From NCBI RefSeq assembly GCF_000023445.1, contig NC_012881.1, positions 1,617,501-1,681,500 of the forward strand: DNA of 64,000 bases. Reading direction: 5' to 3'. Position numbers and translations under genes: made by a program. Source of the stretch: Maridesulfovibrio salexigens DSM 2638. Lineage in GTDB: Bacteria; Desulfobacterota; Desulfovibrionia; Desulfovibrionales; Desulfovibrionaceae. Every line of letters begins with the position of its first letter. Within the stretch, counting starts at the first letter, position 1. The notes beneath the pieces were generated by a model, which was given only the letters and a program-made list of their open reading frames with translations, did no database searches and was not told where the DNA came from. Below, piece after piece: positions 17,522 through 25,532 of this stretch.

Positions 17522-19015
17522 ATGACAGTTAGCACTGAATTCATCACCAGCGCGCGAATCCTGATCCCGCTCGCCATCACCCTTGTGGCACCGTTCTTCA
17601 TTTGGTTTTTCCGGGAGAACATCAATCGCCGCGAGGCCGTTTCCATCTGGGCCGGTATCCTGACCTTCCTTTCCGTGGCTTCTATGGTTCCCGATGTTAT
17701 GGAAGGCAAGATTGTAGAGTACACATTGTTCACCCTTTTTCCGGGTGTAAAAGTTTCTTTCGCTGCGGACGGGCTGGCTTTTATCTTTGCCCTGATCGCA
17801 TCATTTCTGTGGGTATTCGCCACCAGCTATAACATCGGCTACATGCGCACCCTTAACGAGCATGCCCAGACCAGATATTACTTCTGTTTTGCGGTTGCCA
17901 TTTTCGGTGCGGTGGGAGTTGCTTTTTCGGCGAATATTTTTACTCTCTATCTTTTCTATGAAATCATTTCCGTATTCACTTACCCGTTGGTTGCTCACCA
18001 TCAGGATGATGTCTCCTTTAACGGGGCGCGGAAATATATGGTCTACCTGATGGGTACCTCCAAGTTGTTTCTGCTCCCGGCCATGGTCATGACCTATGTG
18101 CTCTGCGGAACCTTGGATTTTCATCTCGGCGATGTGGCGCAGGGAATTTTTCCACCGGACGCCGACCCCACACTGGTGACCATTACCTACGTACTTTACA
18201 TTGCAGGTCTGGCAAAAGCAGCGCTTATGCCATTTCACAACTGGCTTCCTTCAGCAATGGTCGCGCCGACTCCGGTCTCCGCATTACTGCATGCGGTGGC
18301 TGTTGTTAAGGCCGGGGTTTTCTCAGTTTCCCGCGTGATCCTTTCCGGCTTCGGTGTGGATCTGATGGATAAACTGGGATTGGGACTGCCGACAGCATAT
18401 CTTGCGGCATTCACCATTGTAACGGCTTCGCTCATTGCCCTTACCAAGGACGATATCAAGGCAAGGCTTGCCTATTCCACTGTCAGCCAGCTTTCCTACA
18501 TCATTATCGGTGTAGCCATGCTGACCCCGGAAGCAGTGCAGGGCGGTTTGATGCACATAGCTCACCACGCTTTTTCCAAGATCACATTGTTCTTCGGTGC
18601 CGGTGCCATTTATGTGGCAACCCACCTTAAGAAGATCAGCCTTATGGATGGGCTGGGCAGGCGAATGCCGTGGACCTTCGGGGCCTTCGCCATTGCTTCA
18701 CTGTCTATGATCGGGGTGCCTCCGGTCTGCGGATTCGCCACCAAATGGTATCTGGTCAAAGGTGCGGTAAGTATAGGTCAATGGGGACTGCTGGTGGCTT
18801 TGCTGGCAAGTACTTTGCTAAATGCCGGATATTTCGGACCCATTGTCTATCGGGCATTTTTCAAGGCTCCGGCAGAGGGAGCCAATATCGAGCAATACAA
18901 CGAGGCCCCGCTGTGTATGGTCATTCCGCTTTTTACCACGGCTCTGATCTCAGTCTGGCTGGGACTTTATCCCCAGACTTTCCTGAACTTCATCAACGTG
19001 TTCGGTAAATTCTAA
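17522..19015 (+). CDS. MrpD/NuoL-like ion-translocating subunit (first copy)
   Basis: A 497-residue membrane protein with about 14 helices of the proton-conducting antiporter family (NuoL/M/N, MrpA/D). The channel residues are present: Glu in LYLFYEIISVFTYPL, Lys in GLAKAALMPFHNWLP, and Lys in VAVVKAGVFSVSR. It lacks the long C-terminal lateral helix of NuoL and is closest in style to MrpD-type subunits. It occupies the place where nuoL is expected. With the next large gene and nuoM and nuoN it makes four antiporter-like subunits in the operon rather than three. The start is set by coupling to nuoK. Confidence 0.9.
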   Translation: MTVSTEFITSARILIPLAITLVAPFFIWFFRENINRREAVSIWAGILTFLSVASMVPDVMEGKIVEYTLFTLFPGVKVSFAADGLAFIFALIASFLWVFATSYNIGYMRTLNEHAQTRYYFCFAVAIFGAVGVAFSANIFTLYLFYEIISVFTYPLVAHHQDDVSFNGARKYMVYLMGTSKLFLLPAMVMTYVLCGTLDFHLGDVAQGIFPPDADPTLVTITYVLYIAGLAKAALMPFHNWLPSAMVAPTPVSALLHAVAVVKAGVFSVSRVILSGFGVDLMDKLGLGLPTAYLAAFTIVTASLIALTKDDIKARLAYSTVSQLSYIIIGVAMLTPEAVQGGLMHIAHHAFSKITLFFGAGAIYVATHLKKISLMDGLGRRMPWTFGAFAIASLSMIGVPPVCGFATKWYLVKGAVSIGQWGLLVALLASTLLNAGYFGPIVYRAFFKAPAEGANIEQYNEAPLCMVIPLFTTALISVWLGLYPQTFLNFINVFGKF

Positions 19016-19026
19016 GGAGAACCGCC

Positions 19027-19311
19027 ATGATCGAAAAACTTGGAAACTGGTTCGAAACCCAGCGCACGCAGAAAATGAGGTTCTGGAAACTGCTTTTCGC
19101 AGGATTCCTTGTGCTGCTGGTGATGCTGAATTTCTTCATCCATCCGCATCATGTGGAATATCATTATGACGGTTACCCCGGATTCTGGGAAATCTTCGCT
19201 CTTGCTGCTTCAGTGGGCATGGTTTTTCTGATGAAGGTACTCATCCAGCCTTTTCTGGTAGGACCGGAAGAGGGCGAGGATTATACAGAAGGAGGAAACA
19301 ATGACCATTAA
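19027..19311 (+). CDS. Small two-helix membrane protein of the nuo operon
   Basis: A 94-residue protein with two predicted helices (about residues 22-38 and 60-78) and a short histidine-rich loop between them (FFIHPHHVEYHYDG). It has its own AAGGAG site and overlaps the next antiporter-like gene by 11 bases. I do not recognise the family. Its place between two MrpD/NuoL-like genes and the overlap suggest an accessory membrane-arm subunit or assembly factor. It is not one of the 14 standard complex I subunits. Confidence 0.85.
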   Translation: MIEKLGNWFETQRTQKMRFWKLLFAGFLVLLVMLNFFIHPHHVEYHYDGYPGFWEIFALAASVGMVFLMKVLIQPFLVGPEEGEDYTEGGNNDH

Positions 19312-21073
19312 TGGTTTTCTCCATCCGGCACTGGCTTTTATCGCCTTGGCAATGGCCTTGCCATTCTTCCGGGGCAAGCAGTGGAAATGGTTTCTGCTCG
19401 TCCCCCCTGTAATTGCCATAGGGGTGGTCTTTACTGCCACACTTGGTAATTTCGGGGTAATTCCATATCTCGGTAATGTGCTGGTGCTAGGCCGGGTGGA
19501 TAAGCTTTCGCTGGTCTTTGCCAACGTATTCGCTATCCAGTCTCTCATCGGTATGATCTACGCTTTGCATACGGATGATAAAGCGCACCATGCTGCGGCG
19601 TCCCTTTATGTTGCCGGATCATTCGGTTGTGTATTTGCCGGAGACTATTTGTCCCTGTTTATTTTCTGGGAACTCATGGCTGTGGCCTCCACCTTTTTGG
19701 TCTGGCTGCACCGCACCAAGACTTCCAGCGCTGCCGGTTTCAGGTACTTCCTGTTCCATATGCTCGGCGGTCTGTTCCTTCTTGGTGGATTGCTGCTCCG
19801 TTACTCCGAAATCGGAACTTTCGCTTTCCTGCCTGTGGACCCGCAGGGAATGGAATATTACGACTGGCTGATCCTGACCGGATTCTGCGTCAACGCAGCT
19901 GTTGTGCCTTTGCATGCATGGCTGCCTGATGCCTATCCCGAAGCAACTGTTCCGGGGGCGGTTTTTATGTGTGCCTTCACCACCAAGACTGCGGTTTACG
20001 TGCTGGCCCGAGGATTCTCCGGGGTTTACGCATTGGCAGTGGCCGGAACAATCATGGCTGTCTATGGAGTGCTTTACGCGTCAATGGAGAACAATGCGCG
20101 TAGGATTCTTTCCTACCACATCGTCTCGCAGGTCGGTTACATGGTCGCCGGTATCGGTATCGGTACAGCCATGTGCATCAACGGTGCTGTTGCTCACGCT
20201 TACGCACATATCCTTTATAAGGGGTTGCTCTTCATGAGTGTGGGTACGGTGCTTTATGCAGTAGGAACTGCCGACTTGGACCGCCTCGGTGGGCTGGTCG
20301 GGAAAATGCCTGTGGTCATGCTTCTGTACATGGTCGGGGCGGTTTCCATTTCCGGTATGCCGCTTTTCAACGGATTTGTATCAAAGACCATGACTATTAC
20401 CGGGGCTGCTGAAGCTCATCACACTTTGCTGGCCGTAGGGCTTGAAATCGCCGCCGTAGGTACTTTCCTTTCGGTTGGTATTAAGCTTCCGTACTTTGCC
20501 TTCTGGAATAAACCGGCAAAGACGGACATCAAACTAAATCCCATTCCCAAGAATATGTACGTGGCAATGGGTATCGCGGCTTTCCTCTGTTTCGCACAGG
20601 GTGTTTATCCGCAGATGCTCTACAAGCTGCTGCCGTTCCCGGTTGAATATCATCCTTACACCCCGTGGCACCTGTTGCAGGCTTCAATGCTGCTGGCATT
20701 TACCGGAGCAGGTTTCTGGATCATGCGTAAGGTCATCGTACCGCACCACGGACGTAACCTCGATTTTGACAAGCTGTACCGTTTCATCGGTAATATGGGC
20801 TTGCTTTTGGTCTGCCGCCCCATCGCATGGGCTGATTCAGTCTGGACCACAGTGTATCGGGTGATCGGGCTTAAGTGGTTGATGGATTCTGCTGCCGGAT
20901 CATCATGGTTTGACCGGAAGGGTATTGATACCGTTGTGGATGGCACCGCATACACCGTACGCAATATCGGTAAGACAGGAGCCAAGATACAAACCGGACG
21001 TTTGCAGGATTACCTCGGAATGGCTGTGTTCATCGCGCTCTGCGTCTACGGCTTAGTCTGGTATTTCGGATAA
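19301..21073 (+). CDS. nuoL: NuoL/MrpD-like ion-translocating subunit (second copy, with C-terminal extension)
   Basis: A 590-residue membrane subunit. Family features: Glu in LSLFIFWELMAVAS, PLHAWLPDAYPEATVPGAV, and Lys in CAFTTKTAVYVLAR. The Lys that usually precedes the PLHxWLP motif is Asn here (VNAAVVPLH). After about residue 460 an extension follows that ends in WFDRKGIDTVVDG ... IQTGRLQDYLGMAVFI, like the C-terminus of NuoL with its lateral helix and last membrane helix. So this gene is the better nuoL candidate, although its core looks MrpD-like. A GGAGG site lies inside the end of the preceding small gene. Confidence 0.88.
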   Translation: MTINGFLHPALAFIALAMALPFFRGKQWKWFLLVPPVIAIGVVFTATLGNFGVIPYLGNVLVLGRVDKLSLVFANVFAIQSLIGMIYALHTDDKAHHAAASLYVAGSFGCVFAGDYLSLFIFWELMAVASTFLVWLHRTKTSSAAGFRYFLFHMLGGLFLLGGLLLRYSEIGTFAFLPVDPQGMEYYDWLILTGFCVNAAVVPLHAWLPDAYPEATVPGAVFMCAFTTKTAVYVLARGFSGVYALAVAGTIMAVYGVLYASMENNARRILSYHIVSQVGYMVAGIGIGTAMCINGAVAHAYAHILYKGLLFMSVGTVLYAVGTADLDRLGGLVGKMPVVMLLYMVGAVSISGMPLFNGFVSKTMTITGAAEAHHTLLAVGLEIAAVGTFLSVGIKLPYFAFWNKPAKTDIKLNPIPKNMYVAMGIAAFLCFAQGVYPQMLYKLLPFPVEYHPYTPWHLLQASMLLAFTGAGFWIMRKVIVPHHGRNLDFDKLYRFIGNMGLLLVCRPIAWADSVWTTVYRVIGLKWLMDSAAGSSWFDRKGIDTVVDGTAYTVRNIGKTGAKIQTGRLQDYLGMAVFIALCVYGLVWYFG

Positions 21074-21088
21074 AGGGGAGAGAATACA

Positions 21089-22624
21089 ATGCAAGAATTC
21101 GCTTATCCTGTTCTGACTGTCCTCGTGTTCTTTCCTTTGCTGGCGGCTGTCGGGCTTTTCTTCCTGAAAGGCGACAACACCATCAGGATGTACACATTGG
21201 GCGTGTCAATAATTGAACTCGCACTCTCATTTCCGCTCTTCGCCGGATTCAAGCTTGAGTCAGCAGCCTTCCAGTTTGTGGAACGCATGGACTGGGTTAA
21301 GCAATGGGGGGTAGAGTATTACCTCGGTACTGACGGCATCAGCTTTCTTATGGTGGTGCTGACCATCGCAGTACTGCCACTCTGCGTGCTTTGCTCTTGG
21401 ACTTACATCCAGACAAGGGTCAAGGAATTTCACTTCTGTCTGCTGTTTATGACCGCAGCCTGTGTGGGAGTCTTTACCGCTCTTGATCTGGTTCTTTTCT
21501 ATGTGTTCTGGGAAGCAATGCTGATTCCCATGTACCTGCTTATCGCCGTATGGGGCGGACCTGAGAAGCGTTACGCATCGCTCAAGTTCTTCCTTTATAC
21601 TTTGGCTGGATCGGCTCTGCTGCTGGTGGCTATCGTTGCCTTCAGAATAGCTGGCGGAACCTTTGCCATACCGGAACTTATGGAGCAGAATTTTGCCTTC
21701 AACTTCCAGTTCTGGGCATTTCTGGCTCTTGCTCTGGCCTTTGCCATCAAGGTCCCAATGTTCCCGTTCCACACATGGCTTCCTGCCGCACACGTACAGG
21801 CCCCCACAGCCGGGTCGGTAATTCTGGCTTCCGTGCTCCTGAAGATGGGAACCTACGGCTTTCTTCGCTTCAACCTGCCGCTTACTCCGGCAGCCAGTGA
21901 ATACTTTGCCCCGTTCATGATCGCCATATCCATTGCCGGAATTCTTTACGGCGGGATCGTGGCTCTCGGACAGAATGATATTAAAAAGGTTATCGCTTAC
22001 TCATCAGTTGGTCATATGGGGTTTGTCACTCTCGGCATCTTCCTTTTTAACCAGCGCGGATTGGAAGGTGCGCTCTTCCAGATGCTCAACCACGGTATTA
22101 CTACCGGCGGTCTGTTTATGATGATAGGGGCTGTCTATGAGCGCAGTCACAGCCGCGAACTTGATGACAACCTCGGACTTGGTAAATACATGCCCGCCTA
22201 CATGTTCTTCTGGGGGCTGTTCGCATTGTCGTCCTTTGGATTCCCCGGAACCAACAGCTTTGTAGGCGAAATTCTGGTCTTCGTCGGAGCATTTGAGCAG
22301 AATCCCTGGATCGGTGCTCTGATGGTGCCCGGAGCTATGGTTGCCGCGGCCTACATGCTGCGTGTTTCACTCAAGCTGGCTTGGGGACGTCCAACTTCGT
22401 GGAAGGAGTGGCCTGATCTTAACCTGCGTGAATGGACTTATCTGGTCATTCCGGCAGTGTTTGTCCTTTATATCGGCCTTGCACCGGGACTTTGCTTCAA
22501 GGTCATGGATGCCTCGCTGATCAAGCTGGAGAAGGATGTGAAGCAGGGAGCTAAGATTGTTGCCTTGGAAAAAGAACATCCTGCAGAAGTGGCCCTTAAT
22601 TCCCTGAAGGGAATCATTAAGTAA
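21089..22624 (+). CDS. nuoM: Complex I subunit NuoM
   Basis: A 511-residue antiporter-like subunit with about 14 helices. Channel residues: Glu in LFYVFWEAMLIPMY, Lys in FAIKVPMFPFHTWLP and Lys in LLKMGTYGFLRF. The family motif AHVQAPTAGSVILA is present. A GGGGAGAG site precedes the ATG. All features are typical. Confidence 0.96.
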   Translation: MQEFAYPVLTVLVFFPLLAAVGLFFLKGDNTIRMYTLGVSIIELALSFPLFAGFKLESAAFQFVERMDWVKQWGVEYYLGTDGISFLMVVLTIAVLPLCVLCSWTYIQTRVKEFHFCLLFMTAACVGVFTALDLVLFYVFWEAMLIPMYLLIAVWGGPEKRYASLKFFLYTLAGSALLLVAIVAFRIAGGTFAIPELMEQNFAFNFQFWAFLALALAFAIKVPMFPFHTWLPAAHVQAPTAGSVILASVLLKMGTYGFLRFNLPLTPAASEYFAPFMIAISIAGILYGGIVALGQNDIKKVIAYSSVGHMGFVTLGIFLFNQRGLEGALFQMLNHGITTGGLFMMIGAVYERSHSRELDDNLGLGKYMPAYMFFWGLFALSSFGFPGTNSFVGEILVFVGAFEQNPWIGALMVPGAMVAAAYMLRVSLKLAWGRPTSWKEWPDLNLREWTYLVIPAVFVLYIGLAPGLCFKVMDASLIKLEKDVKQGAKIVALEKEHPAEVALNSLKGIIK

Positions 22625-22642
22625 GCAACAGGAGATATTGAA

Positions 22643-24064
22643 ATGAATGTGAATCCATATCCTTTCATGCCGGAACTTTCCATGTTCCTGATCATCGCCC
22701 TGTTGTTCGTACAGGCGGTGGGCAGTGAACGTATGCGTCACAAGGTTGGAGTCTGGTTGCCCATTGCGTCTTTGCTGCCAATAGCTGTCTCGCTGTTTTC
22801 ACTCGGGCAGGAAGGCTTGTTCTTTCATGGGGCTTATCAGATCGATCCGCTTTCGCAGTTCTTCAAAGTTGCCATTGCGATTGGTTTCAGCGTGACCGTA
22901 TTCAACGCTACCCGTCAGCCGACTCTGCTGAATGATAAACGATCCGACTATTTCCTTTTCCTAGCCATAAGCGGTTGGGGATTGATGATGTTGGCTTCTT
23001 CGGTAGAGCTGATCACCATGTATCTTGCCTTGGAACTGTCATCCTACGCCCTCTATGCGATTATCGCTTTGCGCGCTAAGGATAAGGGAGCGGCGGAAGC
23101 GGCAATCAAGTACATTATGTTCGGTGCAGTTTCCACAGCTGTGGCTCTGTACGGATTTTCTTACATCCTTGCCGGAATGCACACCACTTACCTTGCAGAA
23201 TTGGTCCAGAAAACATGGTCCTTTGAGGCCGCACCGATGGCTGTAACAGGCATGGCTTTGTTTCTGCTGGGCATGTTTTACAAACTGGCTCTGTTTCCAT
23301 TCCACTTCTGGTGCCCGGATGTTTATGAAGGTGCCAGCAATGAAACTGCCGCTTTTGTGGCAACCCTGCCCAAGCTCGGCGCGGTGGTAATCCTGATTCG
23401 TCTCGCAGCGATGTTCAAGCCTGGATACGACATAACCACAGTGATTGCTGTACTTGGCGCACTATCCATGACTTTCGGTAACCTTGCCGCACTGGTCCAG
23501 CGAGATGTAAAGCGTATCCTCGGTTACTCATCCGTAGCCCATGCGGGTTACATCATGATCGGCCTTATTTCCGGTACTGCGGAAGGGCTTGCAGCTGCAT
23601 CATTCTATGCACTTGCTTACGTTGCCATGAACCTGACCTGCTTCTGGGTTGTCAGCCGCGTGTCCGTGGATGGCCGTAATCTGCAACTGGATGATCTTAA
23701 CGGGCTGCATAAGCGCGCCCCGGCCCTCGCTTTTGCTTTGGCTGTAGGAGCTTTCGCGCTGGTCGGTCTGCCGCCCATGGCCGGATTCATGGGTAAGCTT
23801 TTCCTGTTCTCTTCCGGCTGGAACCACGGCTACAACTGGCTGATCATCATCGCCGGGATCAACACCGCCATTTCCATCTACTATTATCTGGGAATGGTTC
23901 GTCATGCCTACACCAAGGATGCAGCTGAAGATACTCCGTTACCGGATACTTCCGCATTCAGCTATGCGGGTGCGGCTCTGCTTTCCCTGCTGGTACTCGG
24001 TTTGGGAATGATGCCTGCCGGAGTGTTTGATTTCGCTTTGAAGGTGGGGAGTGTGGTGCCGTAG
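22643..24064 (+). CDS. nuoN: Complex I subunit NuoN
   Basis: A 473-residue antiporter-like subunit, the last of the operon. Glu in MYLALELSSYALYA and Lys in FYKLALFPFHFWCPDVYEGA are the expected channel residues. The 3' end of this gene (from 23963) is repeated at 25347, 1384 bases downstream, with only synonymous differences. The C-terminus (FDFALKVGSVVP) is therefore identical in both copies. This suggests that a small element inserted here and supplied, or displaced, one gene end without changing the protein. Confidence 0.96.
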   Translation: MNVNPYPFMPELSMFLIIALLFVQAVGSERMRHKVGVWLPIASLLPIAVSLFSLGQEGLFFHGAYQIDPLSQFFKVAIAIGFSVTVFNATRQPTLLNDKRSDYFLFLAISGWGLMMLASSVELITMYLALELSSYALYAIIALRAKDKGAAEAAIKYIMFGAVSTAVALYGFSYILAGMHTTYLAELVQKTWSFEAAPMAVTGMALFLLGMFYKLALFPFHFWCPDVYEGASNETAAFVATLPKLGAVVILIRLAAMFKPGYDITTVIAVLGALSMTFGNLAALVQRDVKRILGYSSVAHAGYIMIGLISGTAEGLAAASFYALAYVAMNLTCFWVVSRVSVDGRNLQLDDLNGLHKRAPALAFALAVGAFALVGLPPMAGFMGKLFLFSSGWNHGYNWLIIIAGINTAISIYYYLGMVRHAYTKDAAEDTPLPDTSAFSYAGAALLSLLVLGLGMMPAGVFDFALKVGSVVP

Positions 24065-24099
24065 GGCGGTTGAAAAATAATCATGAAATTGAAAGCCCC
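23963..24099 (+). repeat. Direct repeat copy 1: functional nuoN 3' end
   Basis: It covers the last 33 codons of nuoN, the stop and about 35 bases beyond, to the foot of the terminator. It aligns without gaps to 25347-25478 over 132 bases with about 10 mismatches. Upstream of 23963 the similarity ends abruptly. Confidence 0.92.
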
Positions 24100-24128
24100 G
24101 TCTGAATTTTCAGGCGGGGTTACTTTTA
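24095..24128 (+). terminator. Terminator after nuoN
   Basis: GCCCCG-T-CTGAA and TTCAG-GCGGGGT form a hairpin followed by TACTTTTATTT. It ends the nuo operon and lies just before the convergent orphan gene. Confidence 0.8.
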
Positions 24129-24129
24129 T

Positions 24130-25257
24130 TTATGTTTTTGAATTAAGACATTTAATAGTTTGAGCTATTAATTCTTTAAATTCTGTTGTTGTTTTTGTTT
24201 TGTCCGCTTCTCCAGTAATGACACCAATATCTAACAGGCTTTCGTATAAGAAAGAGCTCTGCATTGTATGGTCAGGGTAGTCTTCTTCAGTTATATTAAA
24301 TCTTTTGTTTGTTTTATTTTTTAAGTGTTCTTGTAATTTCTCTCTTTTGAAAGAGAATTCATGTAAGGCTGAGTCAGTAATAACATTTTTGGGATGTGTA
24401 ATATATTTATCTATTCTTTTTATTTCTTCTAATCCATGTTTTGTATATGCTGTATATATAAGCTTTAGTTTTGGTTGTTCCTCTAAATCACGCGTTGTGA
24501 TCCCCATTTTGTTCTTAAAAATTTTCTTTCTGTACCATTTTGTGTAGGATCTGTACATGTTAAATGGTATTGAGATTATAAAAGCGGCAATAAAAATTAG
24601 TCCAATACATGTTAAGAAGTATACGGGTATACGCGCGAGTGTTTCATTCCAATTGTCAGGAAACAAAATAGAAAATAAACTTTTGCTTGGTGGGTGTAAG
24701 TAGCTATTTATTACAGTTATTTCTGTGTTAGCAATGATTCCTAATGGAGTTATTTGTGGTTCTTTATCTTTTAGATAAATGACATTAAGAGTGATGATAA
24801 AGTCGTCACCGGTTTCAAATACCATGTTTTCAAAAGTTATTTTTGTTTTGTCGTATTGAGGTTTTATTGCTTCAAAATGTCTGCTTTGGGTTGCTCTTTG
24901 GATTTCTAAAGAATCAATAGCGAGCGAATCCTCAAAGTTTACTCCGAATTTTATTTTTGGATTGTAATAAGCAGGGAGAACATCCAGATCTCCTTTGTTG
25001 GTAACTTTTATTACATATTGTCTGATTGTTTTCTTGCTTTCGGCAATGTTTTCACCATTGTAGAAGATTTGCATTTTGGCATTCATCGATGCTTTTGCAG
25101 GTATTAATTCATTCTGACCTACTATATCAAAAACAATTTCTCCCTTAGGTTCATGGATAAAATCATAAATAGTAATGAAAGCTAGAACTAGAGATAATAT
25201 CCAACCTAGCAATTGAAAAAATGTATTTTTAAACAGTTTGTTAAAAAATGATTTCAT
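24130..25257 (-). CDS. Unknown AT-rich membrane protein inserted behind nuoN
   Basis: A 375-residue protein that I do not recognise. A hydrophobic helix lies at residues 13-32, followed by a predicted beta-rich extracytoplasmic domain (33-205), a second helix (210-232) and a 140-residue basic cytoplasmic tail. The gene is strikingly AT-rich: two 60-base lines counted by hand have 38% and 23% GC, against about half in nuo. No Shine-Dalgarno site precedes the ATG at 25257. It is the only gene between the two copies of the nuoN 3' end. Composition and context point to horizontal transfer; it may be cargo such as a stress or phage-defence membrane protein, but no known domain supports this. Confidence 0.8.
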   Translation of the reverse strand: MKSFFNKLFKNTFFQLLGWILSLVLAFITIYDFIHEPKGEIVFDIVGQNELIPAKASMNAKMQIFYNGENIAESKKTIRQYVIKVTNKGDLDVLPAYYNPKIKFGVNFEDSLAIDSLEIQRATQSRHFEAIKPQYDKTKITFENMVFETGDDFIITLNVIYLKDKEPQITPLGIIANTEITVINSYLHPPSKSLFSILFPDNWNETLARIPVYFLTCIGLIFIAAFIISIPFNMYRSYTKWYRKKIFKNKMGITTRDLEEQPKLKLIYTAYTKHGLEEIKRIDKYITHPKNVITDSALHEFSFKREKLQEHLKNKTNKRFNITEEDYPDHTMQSSFLYESLLDIGVITGEADKTKTTTEFKELIAQTIKCLNSKT

Positions 25258-25337
25258 TTTGATCTAATTGGTATGAGGTTTTGATTCGTAGGTTATACTA
25301 GTGTTGCTTACGCACTAATATAGGTGATTGTGTTTTT

Positions 25338-25448
25338 ATGCAACGTTATGCGGGTGCGGCTTTGCTTTCCCTGCTGGTACTCGGTTTGGGAATGATGCCT
25401 GCGGGCGTGTTTGATTTCGCTTTGAAGGTCGGTAGTGTGGTGCCGTAA
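25338..25448 (+). pseudogene. Displaced 3' fragment of nuoN
   Basis: From 25347 the sequence encodes the last 33 residues of NuoN (start YAGAALLSLLV, end KVGSVVP) and then a stop. A chance ATG CAA CGT in front keeps a 36-codon frame. Against the functional copy there are five base changes in the codons, all synonymous, and the stop is TAA rather than TAG. Such a pattern means the two ends diverged while both were under selection in full-length genes, not that this is a decaying tandem duplicate. Confidence 0.88.
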
Positions 25449-25483
25449 GGCAGTTGATAAATAATTATGAAATAGAAAAGCCC
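25347..25483 (+). repeat. Direct repeat copy 2: nuoN 3' end
   Basis: This is the partner of 23963-24099. The unit between equal points of the repeats is 1384 bases. Similarity begins sharply at TATGCGGG and ends at the terminator foot (GCCCC), after which the two terminators differ in sequence. It could be the attL/attR-like footprint of an integrated element. Confidence 0.92.
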
Positions 25484-25511
25484 CTCAGCCATATGGCTGA
25501 GGGGCTTTTGT
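25476..25511. terminator. Bidirectional terminator between the nuoN fragment and feoB
   Basis: AAAAGCCCCTCAGCC and GGCTGAGGGGCTTTT are perfect 15-base arms around ATAT. The A and T runs let it work in both directions. It probably served the ancestral nuoN and still serves feoB. Confidence 0.92.
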
Positions 25512-25532
25512 TGTTGGAGACTTTTGTTGAGA

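Noticed and set aside
25338-25448. A genuine 36-residue peptide gene
   Set aside because: It is the displaced nuoN 3' end with an accidental ATG in front; no ribosome-binding site is seen.
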